Below, in pieces: positions 49,385-58,842 of a DNA stretch of 64,000 bases (position 1 is the first letter of the stretch; the number at the start of each line of letters is the position of its first letter). Below the pieces are notes generated by a model that worked only from the letters and a program-made list of their open reading frames with translations, ran no database searches and was not told where the DNA came from. The stretch is from VXRD01 sp965232265 (GTDB lineage Bacteria; Latescibacterota; UBA2968), in contig CBDDPH010000002.1 in assembly GCA_965232265.1 (NCBI GenBank), forward strand, positions 4,650,001-4,714,000, written 5' to 3'. A program made the translations under genes and the position numbers.

Positions 49385-50524
49385 TCAAAATTCTACATAA
49401 GGCTCTGATTCTATGGGTGTAAATGATTTGGGGGGATGTTTTGCCAGGACATCTGCTTTTAAATCTATGCCCCAGCCAGGTCCTTCGGGTGGGACACAAT
49501 GGCCGTCGATTACTTCGATGGGTTGTGTGAGGACTTCGTTGTAGAGGCCGATGGACGAGAGGAATATTTCCTGCATCAGGCTGTTGTGGATGCAGAGGTC
49601 CAGGTGCAGGCTGGCGATGGTGGAGATCGGTCCGTTGGAGTTGTGCGGGGCTACGGTTACGTAATAGGTTTCGGCCATTGCTGCAATTTTTTTGAGTTCG
49701 GTGATGCCGCCTGCGTGGCAGATGTCCGGCTGGATGATGCCCACGGCGTTCAGTTCTAATAGTGAGCGAAATCCCCAGCGGGTGTACAGTTGTTCGCCGG
49801 TTGCAATGGGTACGCGCACTTCATGGGCAAATTGGGCGAGGGCTTCGGGGTTGTCCCACAAGATGGGTTCTTCCATCCAGGCGATGTTGTATGGCTCGAG
49901 TGCTTGTGCGACCCGACGCGCACTCCAGATGTTTAACCGCGCGCGTATGTCAATGCCGATTTCGACCTGCGGTCCGGCGGCTTCTCGCGCGGCTTCTACG
50001 AGCGCGACGCCGTGTTCTATTCGGTCGATTTTTGCGACTTGTTCGCCGCCAAAGGGATAGAATTTTAGGGCTGTATAGCCCTGATCTACGACCTGTTTTA
50101 CGCCTTCGGAGATGCCTTCGGGGGTGTTTCCGTTTCTGGGCCAGCCGTTGGCGTACATGCGTATTTTGTCGTGGGATTTGCCGCCGAGCAATTCATATAC
50201 GGGTACGCCCAGGGCTTTGCCTTTGATGTCCCATAGCGCGAGGTCAATGGCGCTGATGGCACTGGTGGTTACGGGTCCGCCAGACCAGGTGACGCGCCGA
50301 TAGAGGGATGTCCACAGTCGTTCGATTTCAAAGGGGTTTTTGCCGATTAAATATCGCTTGAAGGCGCCAAATTCCGCGATTAGTCCTTCGTCTTTGTATT
50401 GTAAGCTGGCTTCGCCCAATCCGTATATGCCGGCGTCGGTTTCGATTTTCACAAATGTCCAGTTTGTCCCCCCACCTTTTCCCGGGGTGCCCATACGCAT
50501 GACGTGTAGATCGGTGATTTTCAT
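49385..50524 (-). CDS. Mandelate-racemase/galactonate-dehydratase-type enolase-superfamily enzyme
   Basis: 379 residues from ATG 50524 behind AAAGGAGCACAA. The metal ligands line up as D192 (IGIDIRARLN), E218 (AWMEEPI) and E244 (ATGEQLYTRWGF). The C-terminal His is H294 (VAPHNSNGP). The family's DxH at the first ligand is DIR (R194) here, so the base chemistry differs from D-galactonate dehydratase. Likely removes water from a sugar acid. It sits in the sulfatase cluster 10 bp from the ASST-like gene. Confidence 0.88.
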   Translation of the reverse strand: MKITDLHVMRMGTPGKGGGTNWTFVKIETDAGIYGLGEASLQYKDEGLIAEFGAFKRYLIGKNPFEIERLWTSLYRRVTWSGGPVTTSAISAIDLALWDIKGKALGVPVYELLGGKSHDKIRMYANGWPRNGNTPEGISEGVKQVVDQGYTALKFYPFGGEQVAKIDRIEHGVALVEAAREAAGPQVEIGIDIRARLNIWSARRVAQALEPYNIAWMEEPILWDNPEALAQFAHEVRVPIATGEQLYTRWGFRSLLELNAVGIIQPDICHAGGITELKKIAAMAETYYVTVAPHNSNGPISTIASLHLDLCIHNSLMQEIFLSSIGLYNEVLTQPIEVIDGHCVPPEGPGWGIDLKADVLAKHPPKSFTPIESEPYVEF

Positions 50525-50534
50525 TTGTGCTCCT

Positions 50535-51800
50535 TTATTTTTTAACGTCAATAGCTATTTCCTCTGGTTTGTCCAGTTGCGGGATCCACTCATAAGGTAC
50601 GCGATAAGCGCGATAGCACGTTTCGTGAGGGCTGATAAATTCCCATACAATTTCGAGTTCGGGAGTGACTTCAAAAAGCCGACCTCCTGCGCCTTCGCAG
50701 ATCAGTGTGTTGCCATTGGGCAAGCGCTGTGCAGAACTCCACGGTCGGCTGTAAAAACGGCAGGCGCGGATTCGGTCGCCATCTACCTTGAGCGCGGAAT
50801 ACTCCCACACGAGTTCCAGGGTTATTGGATCGAATTCTACCACACGAGAATAATCTCGTACCGCGTTCATCCTTCCGTTGGGCGCACCTGGATTCGGTGC
50901 GCCATATCCAGCAGCACCGCCATTGTCGAATACCAGGATGTTTCCTTCACCGGGCAAGCCTTTTGGTATCAGATGTGCGTGATGCAGTCCAATGATCCAG
51001 CCCAGTGCCCGCAGTTCGGATGTCAGTGAATAATCAGGCCCGACTTTCCACGCAATTTTACCAGTTTCTTTGCTGATTACTGCGATTGTGTTGGTATGTC
51101 GTCCATCCCAGATAAAATTATTTGGATGAAATCGCTCGTCGCCAGTATCATACCATTTGTTTGGTCCCAAATAGGATACACTGTTGGAGTGTACCCAGTC
51201 ATAAGGATCTGCTCCGACGCGCCCTCCCCGGTAAATCGCATTTTTTGCTTCTTCGCTAAAATCCATTTCATCAAAGTGATCCACGCTTTGCCATTCCCAC
51301 ACGGTGTCGCCGTCCCAATTTACTTCCAAAATACAATCGCCATGCAGTACCCCGGGCGCGATATGTGGCCTTTCCACTTCTTTTGCTGCGAGCACTATTG
51401 TATTTCCGCCTTCTATGATGGGATCTAACCCCGGCGCATAATACCCGGTTGGACTGCCCTCGCGTTCAAAGTCGTGGTGTTGCTTGGCGGACCAGATTTT
51501 TTGCTTATCAATTTCGATTTGCTCGGTTTTATTGTAGTGCCAAATTACATTTCCATCCCAATCCAACTGAACGAGTTCGCGCCCTCGTTCCATGCGGGGG
51601 CCGTTGTATCGCCGGTCACCGAGAATCTGCCCCCCAGGCATTATTTTGCCCAGTTGTGACAGGTCAAAATGTTTTATTAGGTTGCCGTTCATGTCAATTA
51701 TCTCACCGCCAGCATAGACCGTATAGCCATTCCAGCTACGGTCGGGGTCGTACACAGATATACCTACTGGTCGGGGAACACCCGTTACGCGTGATGCCAT
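50535..51800 (-). CDS. Arylsulfotransferase (ASST)-like beta-propeller protein
   Basis: 421 residues, six-bladed propeller repeats with WDGNVIWHYNK, WDGDTVWEWQS and GKIAWKVGP. The family motif HHAHLIPKGLPGEGNILVFD lies near residue 270. ASST enzymes transfer sulfate between phenols using a catalytic His and are usually periplasmic; this one has no signal peptide. The GAGGAGTCTATCA site precedes the ATG. Whether it transfers sulfate or only binds a substrate is unknown. Confidence 0.78.
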   Translation of the reverse strand: MASRVTGVPRPVGISVYDPDRSWNGYTVYAGGEIIDMNGNLIKHFDLSQLGKIMPGGQILGDRRYNGPRMERGRELVQLDWDGNVIWHYNKTEQIEIDKQKIWSAKQHHDFEREGSPTGYYAPGLDPIIEGGNTIVLAAKEVERPHIAPGVLHGDCILEVNWDGDTVWEWQSVDHFDEMDFSEEAKNAIYRGGRVGADPYDWVHSNSVSYLGPNKWYDTGDERFHPNNFIWDGRHTNTIAVISKETGKIAWKVGPDYSLTSELRALGWIIGLHHAHLIPKGLPGEGNILVFDNGGAAGYGAPNPGAPNGRMNAVRDYSRVVEFDPITLELVWEYSALKVDGDRIRACRFYSRPWSSAQRLPNGNTLICEGAGGRLFEVTPELEIVWEFISPHETCYRAYRVPYEWIPQLDKPEEIAIDVKK

Positions 51801-51827
51801 TGATAGACTCCTCAGTAGATTTTGGGA

Positions 51828-53570
51828 CTAAGTGGAACGGATTCTTTTCACATAAACATAGTAGGCTCCGGGTGGCGCGTCAATGCCATCGTCAAAATAG
51901 GTTTGTACGCGGGTTGCGCCTTTTTTGAGTGATAGATGAAAGGCGACGCATTTGTCTTCTTCGCTGACCGCCTTTTGTTGGACGATGTCGCCTACTTGTA
52001 ATTTTGCCGTTTTGATGGCGAGTGCTTCTCCTGGTAACAAATCATCTACATAAGGTACGCCTGTTCTGCCCGGGAGTGCGGCGCAGATTGGTGTGTCGAT
52101 TTCAATGGGCCAGCGGCGAAGTTCGAATTCGTATTCTCCGTCTTGTTCAATGTCGATGGCCCAGAAGCCGTTGTCTCGGTCTTTTTGGCGCACATGCCGC
52201 TGGCTGTATATCCCTTCTTTTCCGTGCCAACTGTGCGCGGTTAGTGTTGTGGGGTTTTCGCGATCTGATCCGATGGGGATTTCGCTGTATTCGCCAAATC
52301 GCCGGGAGATGTCAGTCCACCAGGTTTCGTAATCTTCGCACAGTGTGTTTACGATTTCGGGATGGTGTTCTGCTATGTCATACCTTTGCTCGGGGTCGCG
52401 CTTGTGATCGAATAGTTCGTATTGTGGGACGCGCCATGTTCCCGTGTGTACGAGCCGCCAGCGGTCGGTCATGGCGGCGAAGTCTTTGTATTTTTTGGGG
52501 TGGTCGATTTGCTGCTGGTGTACGAATAGGGTGCGTTCGGGCCAGTTGCTATAGGTGTTGTTCAACAGGGGTGTGAGGCTGGTGCCGTCGAATTTTACGT
52601 CTGGTGGCGTTAGTTCGCAGAGGTCGATCAGTGTGGGCAGTATGTCGATGTGGGCGGTTAGATGATCGATATCGCGACCGCCTGTCAGTTTTCCGGCGGG
52701 CCAGTGTATGAAACACGCGTTGCGATGGCCGCCGTCATAGACCCAGGTTTTTTTGCCGCGCATGCCCGCGTTATATCCATCTGTTGGATATCCATCTGCG
52801 GTTATTCCGGTTCCCATGGCTGTGCCGTTGTCTCCCATGAAGATCAGTATGGTGTTTTCTGTCAGGTCATTGTCCGCGAGCCACTGGCGGAGGTGCCCGA
52901 TGTTTTCGTCGATGTTTGCGATCATGCCGTAAAATCGCGCGCGCTGTTTCGGTATGCCCTGTTGTAAATAAGGTGCGCTGTATTTTTCGTGTACGTTGAA
53001 TGGGCCATGGGGGGCGTTGGTGGAGATGTAGCAGAAGAATGGGGTTTTATCCGCCGCCATAAATTGCATGGCTTCGTTGAACCAGACGTCTGTGCAATAA
53101 CGGGCGTGCGGTTCGGGTGTGCCGTTTCGGAGGTATGTTGCGGTAAAGTTGTCGTTGTCCCAGTAGTCGGGGATTTCTCCAACTACGCCGCCGCCAAAGC
53201 TCAGGGATTCCCGAAATCCCCGATCAAAAGGGCGATAGGGATAGTTGTCGCCCAGATGCCATTTGCCAAAGATGCCGGTGCGATAGCCCGAGTCCGAAAA
53301 TACGTCGGCGATGGTGATTTCGTCCCGGCGCATGATATACCGGCCCCGCAGGGTGCTCCATACGCCGGTGCGCGCGGCATATCGCCCGGTCATGAGCGCG
53401 GCTCTTGTGGGCGAACACATGGCATCTACGTGATAGTCGGTCAAGCGCACGCTCTGGTCGTATAATTGATCCAGATGTGGCGTTTGCAATACGGGATTGC
53501 CCGTGCAACTCAAGTCCCCATATCCCTGATCGTCGGTCAAGATCAGGATTACATTGGGGCGTTCTGTCAT
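51828..53570 (-). CDS. Type I sulfatase (formylglycine-dependent), cytoplasmic
   Basis: 580 residues without a signal peptide. Metal-binding ILILTDDQGYGDLS is N-terminal, and the formylglycine motif is C52-S-P-T-R56 (MCSPTRAALMTGRY). Later sites are GIFGKWHLGD, TNAPHGPF and FMGDNGT. The C-terminal 130 residues extend beyond the catalytic domain as a beta-sandwich. Activation needs a formylglycine-generating enzyme, not found in this window. Its ATG overlaps the stop of the upstream PhyH gene (ATGA), so dioxygenase and sulfatase are co-translated. Confidence 0.93.
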   Translation of the reverse strand: MTERPNVILILTDDQGYGDLSCTGNPVLQTPHLDQLYDQSVRLTDYHVDAMCSPTRAALMTGRYAARTGVWSTLRGRYIMRRDEITIADVFSDSGYRTGIFGKWHLGDNYPYRPFDRGFRESLSFGGGVVGEIPDYWDNDNFTATYLRNGTPEPHARYCTDVWFNEAMQFMAADKTPFFCYISTNAPHGPFNVHEKYSAPYLQQGIPKQRARFYGMIANIDENIGHLRQWLADNDLTENTILIFMGDNGTAMGTGITADGYPTDGYNAGMRGKKTWVYDGGHRNACFIHWPAGKLTGGRDIDHLTAHIDILPTLIDLCELTPPDVKFDGTSLTPLLNNTYSNWPERTLFVHQQQIDHPKKYKDFAAMTDRWRLVHTGTWRVPQYELFDHKRDPEQRYDIAEHHPEIVNTLCEDYETWWTDISRRFGEYSEIPIGSDRENPTTLTAHSWHGKEGIYSQRHVRQKDRDNGFWAIDIEQDGEYEFELRRWPIEIDTPICAALPGRTGVPYVDDLLPGEALAIKTAKLQVGDIVQQKAVSEEDKCVAFHLSLKKGATRVQTYFDDGIDAPPGAYYVYVKRIRST

Positions 53571-54529
53571 GCGCGAGACTCCTTGTATGGACTCAAGTCC
53601 ATTTCTGGATAGGCGTTTTTGATGAGGTGAAGCGTTTCTGGCGTGTAGAAGTCGTCGCCGGGGTTGGGCCAGCCAAAGAGGCTGCGGACCCTTGCGGTGG
53701 TTTTTGTCAGGAAGGGACGCAGGCGTCCGCGTTCTTGTATGTCTCGTTTTTCCGTGAGTGTCCAGGTGCTGGTGTCTCTGCGGCCCACTGCGTAGAAGAG
53801 GACGGCGCGTTGTTTTCTGGGGTTGGTGAATGCCTGTGCTGAATGGGGCGTGTGCGAGCTGTAAAAGAGTACGGTTCCGGTTTTTCCCGTGGCGGTGACG
53901 GGTTCGAATTTGAAGGGGAGTTTGCGGATGTCGTCAAAGCGATAAGATGCGTGTTCTGTGCCGAGTGGGTCGCGGATGAGTTTGTTCATTTTGCTGTGTG
54001 CGCCGGGCAATACGCGGACCGGGGCGCAGTCTGCGTCGTTGTCGGTCAGATAAACCCAGGCTTGGATATGGCCGTAGCGTTGCCATTGCGGGTGCGGGGG
54101 GAGCAGGGGTTTTGCCCAGTCGATGTGGAAGCCCTGCCAGGGTTCTCTTGGGGTTCCCCGGTCCAGGCGTCCGCTGCGGGCATAGACAAAGCCGTGGTGG
54201 TAGTGCAGGTCGGGTGTGTCTAAGAGTTGGGATAGGGCGTCTAAAAAGGGTTCGTGTTCGAGGGTGCAGTCAATGGCGTCAATACCCGTTGGGATGTCGT
54301 GAAATTGCGCGCGCGGTCCGCCAAAGCTGCGACGGCCTTTTGGTCTGATGAGTGTTTCTGCGATTTCGGGATGGGCATCTATCTCGGCGTTGAATTCTTC
54401 GTGAGATTTGCCGTAGGCATTTTGTTCTGCGACTTCGAGCGCGGGTGCCAGTTGCTCTTTTGAGAAGAGGTCGGGGACTAAGAGATAGCCGTTGCGCTGG
54501 TATGATTCACATTGTTCAGGGGTCAACAT
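53567..54529 (-). CDS. PhyH-family dioxygenase coupled to a sulfatase
   Basis: 320 residues. The iron ligands are HID in WQGFHIDWAKP and the distal His in YSSHTPHSAQAF, with APVRVLPGAHSKM as the family loop. AAAGGAGACCAAAA precedes ATG 54529. The 4-bp overlap with the downstream sulfatase suggests sequential action on one substrate, for example oxygenation that destabilises a methyl or alkyl group. Confidence 0.88.
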   Translation of the reverse strand: MLTPEQCESYQRNGYLLVPDLFSKEQLAPALEVAEQNAYGKSHEEFNAEIDAHPEIAETLIRPKGRRSFGGPRAQFHDIPTGIDAIDCTLEHEPFLDALSQLLDTPDLHYHHGFVYARSGRLDRGTPREPWQGFHIDWAKPLLPPHPQWQRYGHIQAWVYLTDNDADCAPVRVLPGAHSKMNKLIRDPLGTEHASYRFDDIRKLPFKFEPVTATGKTGTVLFYSSHTPHSAQAFTNPRKQRAVLFYAVGRRDTSTWTLTEKRDIQERGRLRPFLTKTTARVRSLFGWPNPGDDFYTPETLHLIKNAYPEMDLSPYKESRA

Positions 54530-54541
54530 TTTTGGTCTCCT

Positions 54542-55342
54542 TTATCCTGAGATTACGGGATGCAGGGGGTGGTCCCAGGGTTTGCCGATTTCCATTTCGT
54601 CTTGCGCGCCCGCTGCGTCGTTTTTGCCGGTGAAGAGGACGTAGTTGGGGATGTAGATGATGGCGAATGCGCGGCGGGGTTTGTCGCTGAGGTTTGGTCC
54701 CGCATAGTGGAAGTTGCATCCGTGGTGGAAGGTGACGCCGCCGGCCGGCAGTTCTATGGTTTCCGGTTCGGCGACTTTGTGTCCGCGTTCTTTCATTTTT
54801 TGGACGATGCTTTCGCCCTGAATGGTCAGGCTCACGCTTTCTTGTTTGCCGAATTTGTGGCTTCCGGGGACGAAGTGCATGCAGCCGTTTTTGACATAGA
54901 CATCATCGATTGCGATCCAGGCGGAGAGTGCGCCCGGGCGGTCCATGCCAGACCAGTACGGGAAGTCCTGGTGCCAGTTGGTTTCCCGGCTTTTGACGCC
55001 GGGTGGTTTTATGAGTGCGTGGTCGTGATAGATGCGGATTTGTTTGGCTTGTGATAGCCGGCGAGCGGATTCTGCGAGGCGTTTGTGCAAGGCGATTTTT
55101 CGCGCGCCTGCATAGTCGGTCCAGAGGTTGACCATTTGATTGAATACGAGTTCGTATTCGGGTCTGCCTCGTCCCGCGTTTTCTGCGCCTTTGATTCTGG
55201 CGCGGTTGATTGCTACGGCGTGGTTGAGCGCGTCTGCCAGTTCCCGGAGGTCTTCGGGCGTGAAGAAGTTGGGATAGCTGATGAAGCCCTTTTTTTGATA
55301 TTGCGCGATGTCTTCAGGGGTTGTGGGGCAATCTGTGGTCAT
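54542..55342 (-). CDS. PhyH-family dioxygenase
   Basis: 266 residues. The iron ligands are HQD in TNWHQDFPYWSG and the distal His in HHGCNFHYAGPN. The GCMHFVPGSHKFG loop and RRAFAIIYIP are present. It has the clearest canonical motif set of the PhyH genes here. Preceded by GAGGAATAGCA. Twelve bp before the next PhyH gene. Confidence 0.9.
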   Translation of the reverse strand: MTTDCPTTPEDIAQYQKKGFISYPNFFTPEDLRELADALNHAVAINRARIKGAENAGRGRPEYELVFNQMVNLWTDYAGARKIALHKRLAESARRLSQAKQIRIYHDHALIKPPGVKSRETNWHQDFPYWSGMDRPGALSAWIAIDDVYVKNGCMHFVPGSHKFGKQESVSLTIQGESIVQKMKERGHKVAEPETIELPAGGVTFHHGCNFHYAGPNLSDKPRRAFAIIYIPNYVLFTGKNDAAGAQDEMEIGKPWDHPLHPVISG

Positions 55343-55358
55343 TGCTATTCCTCCAGTA

Positions 55359-56378
55359 TTATTTTATTTCCGCTACTTCTACCATTTGTCCGCCGCGTTG
55401 TGCCGATAGATAGGCCGCATCGACAATTTGCATGGTGTGTAAATTTCCTCGTCCACTGTGCATGGGTTCTGTGCCGCGCCGTGCGGAGTCCATCAGGTGG
55501 TTCATGCTTTCACCCATTGCATACGTGAATGCCCCTTCGCGATGGAATTCGCGTGTTTCTTTTTTTCCGTTCAGGGGATGGATGTGCAATGTGGCTGTGT
55601 CGTCGAGTACGACTTTTTTGACGGATAGTGCCGAGCCTTTTGTGGCATCTACGCGCAATCGACATTCCGATAGGGTTAAGCCGTGCCAGTTGGATACCAT
55701 GGTACCGACGATGCCGTTTTCAAATTGTACTGTCAGGCTGGTAAAGGTTTCGCCTTTGACGTCTGGATTCCAATGGCGGGTTACGGCTGATACGCTTTGG
55801 GGCGGGCTGCCGGCTAATGTGCGGATGCGGTCGATGAGGTGGATGCTAAAGATACTGATTTCCAGGCGTTGCTCCCGGCTTCGCCATCCGCGCACTCGCG
55901 TCCGATTTTTTAGCTCGTCGTGCGATATATAACGTATGTCGCCAATATCACCCGAGTTGACGATATCGCGCATTGCGACCATGTCTTCCATGAATCCCAG
56001 TTGGTGGTTGACCGCCAGGGTTACACCCGCTTTTTCTGCGGCTTCGACAAAGGAGACTGCATCGCACAATGTTTCGCCGAATGGTTTTTCGACGAGGAGA
56101 TGGATTCCACTTTCAATTGCAGGGAAGATTACGTCGTGGCGCACGGCAGGAGGTGTTAGCAGGCTGATGACATCGACTTCTCCCGAGGCGATCATTTCTG
56201 CCGCATTTGTAAAGCGGTTGGGTATGTCGTATTGGTCGCAATATCTGTTCAGTTGTTCTTTGTCTATGTCACACCCGGCGACGACTTCTCCCAGGTCATG
56301 CGCGACTTTCCGATATCCCGCAATGTGCCGATGTGCTATCCCACCACATCCTACAATCCCAATCCGATATCCGTTCAT
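55359..56378 (-). CDS. Gfo/Idh/MocA-family oxidoreductase
   Basis: 339 residues. Rossmann start is YRIGIVGCGGIAHRHIAGYR (4-23), followed by the EKP motif in LLVEKPFGET and the substrate-domain residues around YISHDELKNRTRVRGW. An NAD(P)-dependent sugar or polyol dehydrogenase in the sulfatase cluster. AAAGGATCTCCTAT precedes the ATG. Thirteen bp from the sulfatase upstream. Confidence 0.92.
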   Translation of the reverse strand: MNGYRIGIVGCGGIAHRHIAGYRKVAHDLGEVVAGCDIDKEQLNRYCDQYDIPNRFTNAAEMIASGEVDVISLLTPPAVRHDVIFPAIESGIHLLVEKPFGETLCDAVSFVEAAEKAGVTLAVNHQLGFMEDMVAMRDIVNSGDIGDIRYISHDELKNRTRVRGWRSREQRLEISIFSIHLIDRIRTLAGSPPQSVSAVTRHWNPDVKGETFTSLTVQFENGIVGTMVSNWHGLTLSECRLRVDATKGSALSVKKVVLDDTATLHIHPLNGKKETREFHREGAFTYAMGESMNHLMDSARRGTEPMHSGRGNLHTMQIVDAAYLSAQRGGQMVEVAEIK

Positions 56379-56390
56379 ATAGGAGATCCT

Positions 56391-57779
56391 TTATAATTCA
56401 GGTGCGCCGTGATTCCACGCGATATAAGACCGCGGGCTCAGTTCGATCAGCTTGTCCAGTAAGCGTTTTTGCAATTTGGATTTTAACTCTGCTAAATCCT
56501 GGCGGTCCCACAGGTTTTCTTTTTCCCACGGGTCGTTTTGCAGGTCGTAGAGTTCGCCATAGGGTTTGTTCCAATAATGCCCGATTTTCCAGCGCCGGGT
56601 ACGCAAACACCGAATGCCCGATGCTTCCATGTACAATTCGTCCCGGTCATCCAGGTCTTCCGCATGGGTCCAATAATGCGAGAGGTCGCGCGAAGCCATG
56701 TGTTCGGGTACTTCTGCACCTGCAGCGGTCAGAGAGGTGGCTGCAATATCAATTGCTGAAATTAAAGACGATTCTACTTTTCCGCGTACGCCGCCTTTGG
56801 GGGGTTTGATTACAAAGGGGATACGCATGAGTACTTCCAGTATGTTCTGCCCTTTTGCCATGAGTTGGAAGTCGCCCATGAAATCGCCGTGATCGCTGGT
56901 GAAGAATATGAGGGTGTTGTGATATGTGCCGCTATTTTTCAATGCCTGTACGATTGCGCCGATTTTTTCATCTATGAGTGTTACGTTTGCGTAATAAGCG
57001 TGCCGAAGTTTGCGTATTTCATCTTTTGTAAAAGGCTCCTGGCGCTCGGGTCCGCCGCGAAGTGAATTGTGTGGCGGCTTTTGTGCCAGCATCTCAAAAT
57101 TTGTCTCTGGCATGTCAATTTCTGCCGGGTCGTACAGGTCGGCCTGGGGAAGATTGCCACAGTCAATTGGTCCGTGTGGTCCTGGAAATGAGATCCAGCA
57201 AAACCAGGGGCGATCTTCGGGCATGCCGCTTTTGATCCATTCGCGGCCCCGGTCGCCTACGTAGTGATCAACGTGGTATTTTGGGTCCACTTTCCATTCC
57301 GAATATCTTCTGGTGTCGGGATTGCCCTGTATCAGTTCGCTGCGGTGCTTAAATCCAGAGTCCCACAACCACTGATTGTAGGAGTTGCGGTCTGGATTTT
57401 GAGGCGCGGGGCTGTGGCTGTCTATAATATCTTCGTGGTCATAGCCCCGTTCAATTTTCGACTCGCCAAAGTGCTGTTTGCCAATGACTGCCGTGTAATA
57501 TCCCGCTTCTTGCAAATAACTCATGAATGTCTTTTCGTGCGCTGGCAAATAGGTGATAAAGGTGGGTGCCGCGCACTGATGCGGATATTTTCCCGTGAAT
57601 ATTCCCGCCCGCGCAGGTACACACGACGGATTGGGCGTATATGCCCGGCTGAATAGAACGCCGTCATTGGCCAGGGCGTCTATGTGCGGTGTTTTTACCG
57701 CGGGATTTACACTTCCCAGATGGTCAAATCGCTGCTCATCGGTCATTATGAACAGGATATTTGGTCGGTTCTGGCCCAT
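56391..57779 (-). CDS. Type I sulfatase, cytoplasmic
   Basis: 462 residues, no signal peptide. Metal site NILFIMTDEQRFDHLG, formylglycine motif C53-V-P-A-R57 (PSCVPARAGIFTGKY), then AVIGKQHFGE, FPGPHGPI and FTSDHGDFMGDF. The ribosome-binding site is weak (GTGAG). Downstream sit Gfo/Idh, two PhyH genes and a second sulfatase. A copy of the dispersed palindromic repeat (57829-57900) lies just upstream. Confidence 0.93.
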   Translation of the reverse strand: MGQNRPNILFIMTDEQRFDHLGSVNPAVKTPHIDALANDGVLFSRAYTPNPSCVPARAGIFTGKYPHQCAAPTFITYLPAHEKTFMSYLQEAGYYTAVIGKQHFGESKIERGYDHEDIIDSHSPAPQNPDRNSYNQWLWDSGFKHRSELIQGNPDTRRYSEWKVDPKYHVDHYVGDRGREWIKSGMPEDRPWFCWISFPGPHGPIDCGNLPQADLYDPAEIDMPETNFEMLAQKPPHNSLRGGPERQEPFTKDEIRKLRHAYYANVTLIDEKIGAIVQALKNSGTYHNTLIFFTSDHGDFMGDFQLMAKGQNILEVLMRIPFVIKPPKGGVRGKVESSLISAIDIAATSLTAAGAEVPEHMASRDLSHYWTHAEDLDDRDELYMEASGIRCLRTRRWKIGHYWNKPYGELYDLQNDPWEKENLWDRQDLAELKSKLQKRLLDKLIELSPRSYIAWNHGAPEL

Positions 57780-57828
57780 GATGTTCTCACTCTAAAAATA
57801 AGGTATCAGCGGTCAGCAAAAATCTTCT

Positions 57829-57900
57829 GGATCGCGGCTTAAAGCATGCCGCGATGACAATCGAAGCCTGCCCCGTAGTGACTTTATACGGGGTCCAGGA
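57829..57900. repeat. Dispersed composite palindromic repeat (copy 5)
   Basis: GGATCGCGGCTTAAAGCATG, CCGCGATGACAATCGAAGCC, CCCCGTAGTGACTTTATACG and GGGGTCCAGGA. It is preceded by the TATCAGCGGTCAGC-AAAAATCTTCT context also found at the 63347 copy. It lies between the sulfatase start and the PhyH gene. Confidence 0.75.
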
Positions 57901-57925
57901 TCGGGGTGTTTTAACTCTTTTTACT

Positions 57926-58825
57926 TTACTTAATGACATTTTGACCGGCATATCGCTCTCTGAACAGGGTCTGGCGAATTGGGGGCATGGCGTTCAGGAT
58001 GCGGGGGTCTGGTCGCAATAGTCTGGCGTGACCACCATCTACGAAGTTGTAGAGGTTGGCGATGGCGATGCGGTCGTTTTCTTCATTGATCCACGGATAC
58101 GCGCTGTGTGTGGTTGCTTCTGCGAAGAACAGGACTGAGCCTGCCGGGCAGGAATAGGTCGTCCAGATGCCGGAATCGGGGTCTTGTATTTCGTCGGGTG
58201 CGGTGTACACAGCTTTGTGGCTGCCCGTTACGAGGAGTGTGCCGCCCTGTTTGTGTTTGACGGGGTTCAATTCCCAGATCACGCGGGTATGCGGGCTGTT
58301 GGCTTTGCCGGGAAAGGCGTTGTAATAGTGCGCGTCGCCGGGCAGGCGATATAGTCCATTGCCGTTGTGTGGGCTAAACTGACGGGCTTCTCTTTTGCCT
58401 TCATTTCGCCGGGTGGGTGCGGTTCTATACCAGAGGCCATTGGCGGCGAGGCTGAATCCATAACAGTTGGGGCTTGATAGGCGGGGATTGGCCATGAATT
58501 CATTCATCATGCCGACCACGAGAGGGTGGTCTATCAATTTCTGTGTGGGACCTGCCAGTGGGGTGCGTTCGTGTTCGGGGAGCGATTCGGGATCGAAGTG
58601 CAGTTGAAGACAATATCCCCGCATTTCTTTGATGTCCTGTTCGCTCAATACGCCGGGGACTAAGAGCCACCCGTCTTTGTCGAATCGGTACTTCTGCTCT
58701 GCGGTCGGTTCGGTGATGTCTAATCCGTCGCCATTTTTCTTTGGCAATACGTCTGAGTAGTCGTCCATAGGACTGCCCAGATTTTTGTCGATGATATAAG
58801 GTGTTACGGTTCCGTTGCTGTCCAT
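57926..58825 (-). CDS. Divergent PhyH-family protein (paralogue A), no HxD motif
   Basis: 299 residues from ATG 58825 (AAAGGAGATCGAC). Paralogue of the next gene. The expected HxD is not at its usual place before the VIWELNPV strand; instead DAHYY (D164, H166) stands there. An HNG appears earlier (SPHNGNG, about 153). The distal His in EATTHSAYPW (H240) and the GTLLVTGSHKAV loop are kept. The metal site may be an inverted DxH, an HxG halide-type site, or inactive. The Asp is absent in both paralogues. Confidence 0.78.
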   Translation of the reverse strand: MDSNGTVTPYIIDKNLGSPMDDYSDVLPKKNGDGLDITEPTAEQKYRFDKDGWLLVPGVLSEQDIKEMRGYCLQLHFDPESLPEHERTPLAGPTQKLIDHPLVVGMMNEFMANPRLSSPNCYGFSLAANGLWYRTAPTRRNEGKREARQFSPHNGNGLYRLPGDAHYYNAFPGKANSPHTRVIWELNPVKHKQGGTLLVTGSHKAVYTAPDEIQDPDSGIWTTYSCPAGSVLFFAEATTHSAYPWINEENDRIAIANLYNFVDGGHARLLRPDPRILNAMPPIRQTLFRERYAGQNVIK

Positions 58826-58842
58826 GTCGATCTCCTTTTTAA

